Positions 8,411-19,000 of a stretch of 64,000 nt of DNA are shown one piece after another (within the stretch, counting starts at the first letter, position 1; the number at the start of each line of letters is the position of its first letter). Below the pieces are notes generated by a model. It saw nothing but the letters and a program-made list of their open reading frames with translations, did no database searches and was not told where the DNA came from. Source of the DNA: Microbulbifer pacificus (GTDB lineage: Bacteria > Pseudomonadota > Gammaproteobacteria > Pseudomonadales > Cellvibrionaceae); the NCBI RefSeq assembly GCF_033723955.1, contig NZ_CP137555.1:3154001-3218000 (forward strand). The letters run 5' to 3'. Position numbers and translations under genes: made by a program.

Positions 8411-9787
8411 GTGAATAATTTTCATCAACAAAAACAGGCACTGACAGCGAAACAGGAAGCGGTTCGCCAGCAGTTGGCCGTGCTCGAGAGCGAGTACGGT
8501 CAGGTTGATGGCAAGCTGGATGCGCTGCGGCGGGATGAGGCCAAGCACCAGTTGCTGGACGAAATTTCCGATCGTCTCGGCAAGCTCGAAGAAGCCGGTG
8601 CCGGCGATCTGTTCTGGGCGGAGCATTACAAACAGGATGCTTCGAAAGCGCTGATTCACCGGCTGCAGAAAACCGTCAGTATCTACAATGCCAATCTCGA
8701 CCTGTTGCACGAGCGCAAGCGCAAGCTCCAGGATCAGATGGAAGACTTCCGCGATGATCTGTTCGATCTGGATGCAGAGTTCCGGGAGATTCGCCAGGCG
8801 GAAGAAGATGTTCACTACGAGTATGAAGTAACGCGCGAGCTGGGTAATTCCGCTTTCCGTGATGCAATCATGCCGTGGAATCGTGGCGAAGACGATCGCC
8901 GCTTCCGAATCAGTGTGCTGGCTTGTTTGTTACTGGCCTTCTTCCTCGGCTTCGGTATCCATATGTGGCAACTGCCTGAGCCAGATGAGACCGAAGTGGT
9001 AGAAGTACCCGAGCGACTCGCCAAACTCGTGCTGGAGAAAAAAACCAAACCCAAACCACCTCCCGAGCAGGTGGTGAAAAAGCCGGACGAGAAAAAGAAA
9101 GAGCCTGAAAAACCGAAGCAGGAAGTGGCGAAGGAAGAGCCCAAACCATCCAATGTTGAGAAAAAACAGGTCAGCAAGAAAGTCGAGCGCGCCGGCGTAC
9201 TGGCGTTCAAGGACAACTTCCAGGAGTTGATCCAGGACGATCTCGACCAGCGTCTCGGTCAGCAGACCCAGCTCAGTACCGCAGGCAAGCAGGAAAGCCG
9301 CAGTCAGCGTTCACTGATTACTGCCGCAGCCAAGTCGGGCTCCGACGGTATCAATACCGCCGCGCTCAGCCGCAATGCTGGCGGAGTGGGTACGGCACTG
9401 GATGGGGTGAGTTTTTCTCGAGTGTCCAGTGGTATTGGCTCTGAAGGTGATTTTGCCGGCGAAGAGCGGCCACTCAGCGATGGCATGGGCCCGTCCCGTA
9501 CTGATGAAGAGATTCAGATCGTTTTCGACCGCTACAAGTCGGCGCTCTACCGGATCTACAACCGCGAGTTGCGCAATAACCCGGCACTGCAGGGCAAAAT
9601 GGTACTGAGAATTACGATCTTGCCAGACGGCTCGGTATCCGTGGCAAAAGTCGAGAGCAGCGATATGGATTCCCCCGCGCTCAACTCGCAGATCGTGGAG
9701 CGGGTGAAGCGGTTCAGCTTCGGCGAAAAAGCCGGCGTGCCGACCATTACCATTCTCTATCCGATCGACTTCCTGCCTGCAGCGTAG
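8411..9787 (+). CDS. TonB-like energy transducer with AgmX/PglI-type C-terminus and cytoplasmic coiled coil
   Basis: The 458-residue protein starts at GTG 8411, 9 nt after the ExbD-like stop. Residues about 1-160 are a charged coiled coil that should lie in the cytoplasm. One membrane helix follows at about 166-188 (SVLACLLLAFFLGFGIHMW). A Pro/Lys/Glu-rich periplasmic spacer at about 200-255 (many KPKPP/EKPK units) is typical of TonB. A Ser/Gly-rich linker leads to a C-terminal domain at about 368-455 with the TonB_C-like pattern GKMVLRITILPDGSVSVAKVESS. Classical TonB has only a very short cytoplasmic end, so the long N-terminal coiled coil is unusual. It recalls AgmX/GltJ-type proteins that also read a cytoplasmic signal or partner. 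A strong terminator follows, closing this operon segment. Confidence 0.88.
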   Translation: MNNFHQQKQALTAKQEAVRQQLAVLESEYGQVDGKLDALRRDEAKHQLLDEISDRLGKLEEAGAGDLFWAEHYKQDASKALIHRLQKTVSIYNANLDLLHERKRKLQDQMEDFRDDLFDLDAEFREIRQAEEDVHYEYEVTRELGNSAFRDAIMPWNRGEDDRRFRISVLACLLLAFFLGFGIHMWQLPEPDETEVVEVPERLAKLVLEKKTKPKPPPEQVVKKPDEKKKEPEKPKQEVAKEEPKPSNVEKKQVSKKVERAGVLAFKDNFQELIQDDLDQRLGQQTQLSTAGKQESRSQRSLITAAAKSGSDGINTAALSRNAGGVGTALDGVSFSRVSSGIGSEGDFAGEERPLSDGMGPSRTDEEIQIVFDRYKSALYRIYNRELRNNPALQGKMVLRITILPDGSVSVAKVESSDMDSPALNSQIVERVKRFSFGEKAGVPTITILYPIDFLPAA

Positions 9788-9798
9788 TGGGCAATGAA

Positions 9799-9834
9799 AA
9801 ACACCCGCTCCGGCTTCTGCTGGAGCGGGTGTTT
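9799..9834 (+). terminator. Rho-independent-type hairpin after the TonB-like gene
   Basis: Arms AAACACCCGCTCC (9799-9811) and GGAGCGGGTGTTT (9822-9834) pair perfectly around a 10-nt loop. The T-tract is short. It begins 12 nt after the stop codon and separates the channel/transducer operon from the giant surface-protein genes, although read-through is possible. Confidence 0.75.
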
Positions 9835-9856
9835 GCTACTTCACAAATTACCTGAA

Positions 9857-9882
9857 GTTTGCCTGAGAACTGTTTGGCAAAC
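9857..9882. promoter_or_regulatory. Inverted repeat in the leader of the giant surface-protein gene
   Basis: GTTTGCC (9857-9863) and GGCAAAC (9876-9882) form a perfect 7-bp inverted repeat with a 12-nt spacer. It lies in the 247-nt gap between the TonB-like gene and the giant gene. It could be an operator for the second transcription unit. No convincing sigma70 promoter pair was found in this gap, so the assignment is weak. Confidence 0.3.
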
Positions 9883-10034
9883 GTAGAAAAAGTTCCCAGC
9901 ACGGCGCCACAAGTTTGACTTGCTTCACGGTGCCGGCTACCCCCTTCCAATAAAGTTCCGCGACCGGTCCCTTCCCCGGTGCTGTCGCCTGTGCGGCAGC
10001 TGGCAAACACAAATTTGACTGGCAGCGGAAAGCG

Positions 10035-13000
10035 ATGAAGTCTGAAGTAACAGGGCAAGAATCTTTCAGAAATGCACTGGCGACACTGAGTTATTCAGTG
10101 CGGTGGTTGCTGTCAGTCATGTTGCTTTTGGCCTCTGGTCAGGTGTGGGCTGCGTACAGCAATATGTGTGTGGTCGGGGAGCAGAACCCTCCCACCAATC
10201 TCGTGGATGTGATGGGCAGTAGCTATTGCGAGCTGTGCGGCTTTGGCTATGTGGATGTGCAGATTACCAACCCCTATCGGGCGGGGGAAAACGCCGATGG
10301 TGATCAGCCCTATGACACACGGGTAGTCACCATATCCGGTGATACGAGAACCCAAACTCGCCGTAATTCCAGCTACGGCTCACAAAACCCGGCACTTAAC
10401 TTCAATAATTCCAACGGTCTGACGATCACCCTGAATAATGGCCTGGAGCTTTATACCGGGCAGGCGCCGGTACTTCCGTTGGGAGGAAGCCTGAGTGGCA
10501 CCAGCGCAGTTACCCTCAGCAACATGTCGGACCTGTCTCCCGGGCAGACGGTGACACTGCGCATCCCGGTACACCGTCCACCCAACAACAGCCCTGAATC
10601 TCTTTACAACACCACCCCCCAAGCCACAGCGACAATCAGCTACACCATGGCGGACAGTTGTAACGATGCTCCGGGGCAGCGCGAAAACTTCCGCAGCGAC
10701 AACACCTGGTACGACGGCTGTGGTGGGAACCGCTGCTCGGGCTCAGAGGATCCCGACAATTATCCCACCGACTTCTGGCAGAGCTACACCCGCCCTGATG
10801 GTACCGACAGTGGCGCAGTGGATATTCGCCAGCCGGCCATTTCGCTCAACAAACAGGGCTGGAACTACGATAGCGGACAGCGTGAAGGCACCCGCAGCGA
10901 CCAGGTATTCGGTCACAACGACGACGACATCGTCTGGCGTATCAACATCCAGAACACCGGCGATGCGCCTCTGCAGGACCTGCGGATCGACGATGTGCTA
11001 AGTCGTGCCGATGTTATGGATGCGAATTATGTGTGCGCCAATGTCACAGATGCCAATAACGCCGCGGCTAACAATGGCACACCTACCGGCGGTTCCTCCT
11101 GTATTGCCACCGATGCTGCCACTGGAACCGTGTTGAACGACTGGGACCTGGATGCCCCCTTCGGCCATAACGACAACATTCCTGCCCCCTATGCGGCGAC
11201 CGTAAATGCGGTGACCGCTGGCACCTCGACCGATGCCATTGATATTCGTCAGGGTGGCAATATCAATCTCTATGTAGTCGGCAAGATCCACAGCAATGGC
11301 TCCTGCGCTTCAGGGCGTTTGACCAACACGTTTAATGATGTGGAATTTGGTTGTGCGGTGCAGACGCCGCCCGGTGGAATTGATTCCGGCGAGGATGATA
11401 CGGCATTGCTCGACACCTTTTACGGTCTCAACGGCGGTACCAACGCCCTGCGCGTGGAGCGCCAATTGACCGGTATCACCGGCACCGGTCCGGTGGGCAT
11501 GCGCGGCCTGATGACCATCACTCTGCGCAACGAAGGCCACGGCACCGTCTGGTTTGATCCTGCCATGGCCTGGCACTTGCGCGACGAACTGCCGGATGAG
11601 TACGTGGTGGACCCCAGTTACGCGCCCAGAATCGAAACCCAAAACTCCCTCTACGGCCCATACCTTGGGCGAGTGGATACCCTGCAGTGGGTCAACGCCC
11701 AGGGCGCGATTCCTGGAAATACCGGTGACAGCACCAGTTACCTGAACAACTCCGAGCCGCAGTTCAAGCTCACCAGCAGCACCACAGATACCGATGCCGA
11801 TCAGGCCGAGGAAAGTACCGGCCTGATGCGTCATGGGGACGTGGTAGTGATCCGCTTTGCGGTGGTGATGAAAGCGGCGGAGTATTTCGACCGTGCCGCG
11901 GATCTGGACGTATTGCAGGAAGACCCGGCTGTTGCCCTGTTCAAGCGTCCCGGAGAAAGAACCGATCCGGATCTGAGCGGCTTCAGCAGTTTTGACAACA
12001 TCGTGGAGATGCAGATCAAAACACTCTGTAATACCCAGGGTTTGCTGCAATCCCGCATGACTGGCAATGGCCAGAACGATACCTTTGCGGCCAACAGTGC
12101 CGGCACCCCGGTGCAGTTCGATCCGGAAGAGCTGGATGTCAGTATCGACCAGCCGACGTTCATTATTACCGACGATCGCAGCCAGACCACACCGCTGTCG
12201 GTCACCCTGAGCAATCACGGTGGCGACGAGGCGCGTGACTTCCGTGTGTTCATCAGCTTTGGTGCCACCATCAATGTGGTCAGCAACACGTCGCCGATGG
12301 GTTTCAGCTGCGCGGTGGTACCGATTACCCAGAGCAGTGTGGACGGCAACGACCGCCCTATGGGCCACCCGGATCCCTACAGGGTGTGGGCGGTAAACCC
12401 AGCGCCGGACCAGGTTGACAAGATGCACATGCTGCTGCCGACCAACGGCACCGTGTATCAATGCCAGCCAGACGGTTCGCCGTTCACTGCTTCATTTGCC
12501 GCCGGTGCCAGCGCCACTTTCGAATTTGAGGTGAATAAAACGACCAGCTCTGCTGGGGTTGCCGCGGACGACCTGACGTTCCGTGCAGACGTGGTGGGTG
12601 AAATTTTTACCCTGAGCGATTTCGCCATTACGCCGGCGCAGATCAACTACAACACCGTCAATGCCAACCAAGTCAACAACGGCGGTAACCGCAGTATTTC
12701 CAATATCACGGTGAACAACCCGACTGGGATCACCAACGGCCATCCGCTGTGGTTCCCGGCTCCCGGTCTCGACAGTGCAGGGAATAAACGCACCGATGGC
12801 GAGGTGGATCGCGGCAACCTCTACTCACTGGATGCACACTGGTCACGCGGTATCGGCTTCAACCTGAAAAAAGACCAGGTAACCGCTGGAGATACCGGTT
12901 CCGGCAATTTTGGTGGTGTGCCGGATCTCGGGGTGTGTAACGAAAACACCGCGGCGGTCACTCGTGCCCCCGCGAATACCTTCCCCGGCCAGACCAAGCC

Positions 13001-16000
13001 CGCCGAGCATGTGCAGGTCGGTGAGGAATGTACCGTCCGCATCCAGACCGGGGGCTGGTTCGGTTTCGATTCCCGCGGTTTCAACTTTATCGGTGTGCGC
13101 GATATTCAGGTGCTGGACCTGATCCCGAACGGGCAGGGCTATATTTCCAGCACCGTGCCGCTGTTTACGCCCCAGATTGCCGGCGCTACCCAGGCACCGA
13201 ACGATCCAAGTACAACTGCACTGGGCGAACTCAGTCCGTTTGGCTGGCGCTTTACCGGTACCGAGGCCTCTGGTTTTGCCGGCGCGCCGAATAGCGACTA
13301 CGTTATCGACATCGATCAGTGGTTCACGATCAACAATACCAGCCGTTTATTGAACAAAATTCAGAACGACCGCGCCGCGCCCAACGTGCACGGCAGTGAC
13401 AGCGCCAACGTGCTGGACTCCTCTTTTAAAGGGGTTTTCTTCAATAACAACACAGGCATCTGGGAAGAGTACGAGTTTGGCAGCTATGGCGGTGGTGAAA
13501 CCGTGGGTTACCCCAAGGAGCCCATCCGCCGCGTGGATGTTGTGATTGCCGAACCACTCATTAATGTGGTGAAGGAAATCTGTGCGGCTGCTGATTTCAA
13601 CGCTGCAAGCGGAGCTTGTGGGGCCGGTTGGAACGCGGATTATCAGGGTGCGTCGACCACCAACGACTATATCTATCGACTTACCGTCAACAGCGAGGCT
13701 GCAGCGGATGGCCATCCGCGTCCGCCGGTGTATGACCTGACCGTGGAAGATACCCTGCCGGATTTGCTGTTCATCGAAGACCTGAACGCTGACGGCATCG
13801 ACAACGATGGCGATGGCCTGGTGGACGCAGCGGATACCGATGGTGAAGGCTCTATCGTCGGCAACGTCATGAACGATGGCAACCCGACCACCATTACCTT
13901 CTCCCATACCCAGGGTGTGGACGGTACCGGTCTGCGCCGGCTGGAGCCGGGTGCGAGCGCATATATGTATTACCGGGTCGATCCGGACGATCGTATTGCG
14001 CCGTCGGAAGTCCTTACCAATACCGTCGTAGTAACCTATTACGATTCGCTGGAAGGCAGCGCCAATGAGCACGGCAACCAGACTGTGGTTATGCCGGGCA
14101 GCGGTGAACTGGGTGGCGCACGCACCTATCCTGCGGCGGCAGATACCAATACCGAAGCGGAAGCGTCACTGACCTTCAGTGAACCTGCCACCGAACCGAA
14201 AACCATCACCGGTCTGTCGGAAACACCGTTGGTGGGCAGTGGCATTCAGCCGGTAAAAATCGGCGAGGAAATCGAATACACCCTCACGGCCGAGCTGCCG
14301 GTGGCGCAGCTGCGCAACCTTACCGTAACCGATCAACTGCCGGCTGGTCTGGTGTGTACGGAAGCCCCCGCCATCGACCTGAGTACCGATGCTCCGTGGA
14401 GCGCCGCCGGATTCAAACGCCCGGATCTTTCCAATGTGGGTGATGTCACGCCCGTATGTAGCGACAGCCAGGTACAGTGGTCGTTCGGCGACGTGGTGCT
14501 TACCAATCCTTCTTCGGACCGCGATCCTAACCGCTTCACCTTCGAGTTGAAGTTTGTTGCCCGGGTCCAGAACAGTGCCGCAAATAATGACAGCACTTCC
14601 CTGATCAACGGTCAGCCGGCCACCAACGCCACCCTCGAATGGCGGGATGAAAGCGGCAGCGATCACAGCCTGGATTACGGCCAGGTGGAGGCGCAAATCA
14701 CCGAGCCGCTTATCGCCCTGACCAAGAGCTGGGATGCGACCGCGGATCTGGACGCTGGTGATGTCATTACCATTACCCTGACCGCGACCAACAACGGTAC
14801 CGCCAACGCCTACAACCTGCGACTCTGGGATGACCTGCTCGACAGTGAAATGACGTTTGTCGATACCAGCGTTACCGGAACCACGGTCCCGGATAGTGTG
14901 GATACCACCACCTTCGGTGCCAACCGCCCGGTATTTGTGTGGAACCCGGAAAACCCACTGGTGCCGGGTGCGAGCCGCGAATTCAGTTTCCAGGTGCGGA
15001 TCGACGATACCGCGCAGCCACTGCAGCAGCTGAGCAATATTGCCCACGCGGCCTGGACCTCTCTGCCGGGGCAGAGCACCGCGCTCAATACGGTCGGCGA
15101 GATTGGAATAGACGGTGCGCTGGATGGACAGCGTGTAGGCGAACTGCCCCATGCCAGTGATGCAATCAATGATTACGAGGCGAGTAGTAACACGGTAGAC
15201 ACTGTGCTTGCTGCACTTGCCTTCACCAAAGAAGACATCACCGCAAACGGTACTGCGGCCGAGACCCGCACTATTGGTGCGCACCGTGAATTCCAGCTGG
15301 AAGTCGCCGTGCCCGATGGTGTCAGCAACAATGTGCGTATTACCGATAGCCTGGCAGCAGGGGGTACCACTTATGTATTGGCGCGCGATGCCAATTACGA
15401 AATCAGCTGTAGCTATGTCGGCATTGAGCTGATCAACGGCGTCGCACCTGTCGATGGGGCGTGTAATTTCAATGGCGTGCCCACCTCAGATGCGACCGGC
15501 GATGTGGTCTGGGATATCGGTACCGTGGATACGGTGAGCGAGGACGATGCCGGTACAGCTCCGGTTTCGCCCACCATCACCATTCATTATTTCGCCCGGA
15601 TCGATAACGAAATTGTCGAGACCCAGGCTGGCGACAGCCTGCGCAACGACGCCACGCTGAATTACAGCAATGGCCAAACTGGTGCGGAAGAAACGCTCGC
15701 TGACTCGACTGCTGCAATTACTGCGGTGGAACCCGATCTCGAAATCGTTAAAGCCGTAACCAATACCACTGGCTCTGCTGGCCTCGCTCAGGGTGGGGAT
15801 GTACTGGAATATGTGCTGACCATTCGCCACACCGGTGCCTCAACCGTCGACGCTTTCGACCTGAATGTACTGGATATTCTGCCGCCGGAAGTACGCTTCG
15901 AAGCGTCATTTGCGCCGACCGCCTCAATCAATGGCAGCCCAGTGGCCGGTTTCGTTGCGGCTCCGGCAACCCCCGCGTCTGATCAGTTGGTGTGGGGCCG

Positions 16001-19000
16001 TGAGAACGGTGACAACGGTTTGGATCTTCCGCTTGGGCAAACCCTGGAAATTACCTATCGCGCAAACGTTGTGTCGGTGTTCGGCCAACCGGTAATGAAC
16101 GAAGCCTATGTGGACTGGTCTTCCCTGGATGACAACGTCATCGGCCAGGATATATACCAGCGTCACGGTTTCGGCTGTCCCACCGTTACCGATCCGAATA
16201 ATTACTGTTATGGGCCGGCGCAGGCGTCCATCAATACCGAAGACAACAGCGGCCTGCAGAAACTGGTGGTCAGCGACAGCTACGACGATCCGGCAGACAG
16301 CACCGTGCGCGTGGGTGACACGGTTACCTACCGCCTGGAAGTCAATGTTCAGCCCGGCACCACCAATGCGGTTGTGGTAACCGATACCATGGATACTGGT
16401 CTGGTGCTGGAGTCGTTCACCGTGGACGACGCTTCCGGTGGCTATGTGTTCACTCCGGTGAGCCAGCCCAGCGCCGGCGATACCTCGCTGACCTGGAATT
16501 TTGGCAATGTGACCCGTGAACTGGGCACGGCAGCGCCGTTGATCATCGAGTATGTAGCGCGGGTGACGGAAGACGCTGGTATTCCCCATGTTGCGAGTAC
16601 CACGTTGAGCAATACCGCGATCCTTAGCTACACCGATGGCAGCGGCAATCCGCCGACGGATCCCGATGTGCTGGCCAGTCTGGAAAGCACTGTCACCGTG
16701 ACCGTTTTGCAACCGGTAATCGACAACCTGACCAAGATTGATCGCGATGGCCGCAGCAGCCCCTATCTGGTCGGCGATATCGCCAATGATGTCATGCGCT
16801 TCAGCCTGCAGGCATGTAACAGCGGTGCCGCACCGGCTTACGATATGCAGCTCACCGATGATCTGCCGTGGGAAATGGATGAGGCTTCTATCCAGAATAT
16901 TGAGGTCGCTATCGATGGGACGGCTGTCGCTGAATCTGATTACACCTACACGCCGCCCGCTGGACGCGATGGCAATATGGTGTTCGCACTGGGGGTTCCG
17001 GTAGATCCTGGCCTGTGCGTCACCGTCAATTACGATATCGGTTTCCACACCGACGTCGGTGGCGACCAGAGCTGGCAGAACACCTTTGTCATTGATGAAT
17101 ACTGGTCTCTGCCGGATACCAGCGGCCAGAAATACGCGCCGGTACAACTGCCTGCGCCATTTGTCATGAGCACGGCGGCCGCGGTAGTTGAGCCTCTGGT
17201 GAAAGCCCTGTTGCTGCCTGCGGACGGTACCGCAACTGTTGGCGAACAGGTTCAGTACCGCATTACCGTCCCGGGCGTAGCCAACACAGCGGTGGCACTG
17301 CGCAATGTACAGGTGATCGATACTCTCGACAGCCTCGGTGACATCGTGCTGTTCGAAAGCGCTACCCTGAACGGTGAAGCCTTCACGCCGGTTGTGGACC
17401 AGGCCGCGGGTACTATTACCTTTGACATCCCCTCGATCGACGTAGGCACCGTAGCGGAAATCGAGATTTTTGCGCAGGTGGCAGACGTGGCTACCGCCAT
17501 CGCGGGAACCGTAATAACCAATACTGCGGACTTCACCTACGAAGAAGGTGGCAATAACCTGCCCGGCGGTGGCAACGATGTCAGCTTCACGATCGTGGAG
17601 CCGGATCTCATTATGGATAAATCCGGTCCCACCAACGTGCAGGCGGGACTACCGGGCCGCTTTGTGCTGGATGTGCACAATGCCGGGGAAGGTACTGCCT
17701 ACGGCATCACCCTTACCGATATTCTGCCCAGCGCCGGCGACGGCGGTGAGCAGGGCGGTATGTGCACCACGCCGCCAGAAAATATCACCGCGGAAATTCT
17801 CGATGGTGCGGGCAATTCTGTCAGTACGTTGAGCGCTGGTACCGACTTCACCACCAGTTACGATGTAAACACTTGTACCCTGATCGTAACCACAACCGGT
17901 GATGGCGGCGCCGTCGCTGCAGACCACCATCTGCAGCTGGCCTACGACGCCTATCTCGATATGGACACCGAACACGGTGCGGTGCTGACGAATATTGCGG
18001 GAGCGACGCAATGGTTCGGCCTGCCCGCGGATGCGGATCTGCGCCGTGGCTATGATCGCACTATCACCGATGGTTCGCCGAGTGTGGTGGATTTTGAAGA
18101 TGCGTTCACCATTACTGCCCAGGTACCCCGAGTAGCCTTCGCGAAGACCGTGGAAAATATCACTCGCAGTGAAAATCCAGCGGTCAATGCGAGCCCGGCA
18201 GATCTGTTGCGCTACACACTTACCCTCACCAATGAGGAAGATGTCGCAGTCGACGATTTCAAGGTGCAGGACGATCTCGGCAGCCTGAATGCATTTGTGG
18301 CATTTGCATCTGGCACTCTCAATATTGTCAGCCTGCCGACAGGCGCGGACAGCAGTGCCAGCGATGCCACTGGCGGTACCAACGGCGCGGGACTGCTGGA
18401 CGTGAGCAATCTGAGCCTGGCACCTGCGGGGCAGGCGGGAGACCGCATCGAGATCGTATTCGAGGTGCAGCTGGCGGCGGTAATCGATAATGCGAGTGTG
18501 GTGCTGAACCAGGCCCAGTTGCAGTTGCCCGGGCAGTCTGTGTTTGTCAGTGACGATCCGAACATCAACGGCGTGGAAGATCCGGAAGTGGCAGGGGACG
18601 AAGACCCCACCCGCGTGATCATCGAATCCGCGCCGCTGCTGAAAGTGGAGAAAATTTCCGAAGATCTTACCGGTGAGCCGGACAGCCTGATGCCGGGCGA
18701 TACCCTGCGCTACACCATTCGTGTGGAAAACATCGGCAACGAAAATATGTTGGAGGCGAGCCTGCGCGATCAGGTGCCCGCCAACACCACCTATGTTGCC
18801 GGCTCTACCACCCTGAATGGTGCTTCACTGGATGATGTGAATGGCACCACGCCGCTGACGCAGACTCTGGTCATTCAGTCTCCGGGTTCCGAGACTGGTG
18901 AACTACTGGCAGACCCGGCAGCATCCGGCGCCCAGGCCGCGATCATCACCTTCGATGTGACCATCAACAACGTCAAAGACGGCACGCTGATTTCCAACCA

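Noticed and set aside
9915..9956. TTGACT and TAAAGT as a promoter for the giant gene
   Set aside because: The spacing of 30 nt is far too long for sigma70.
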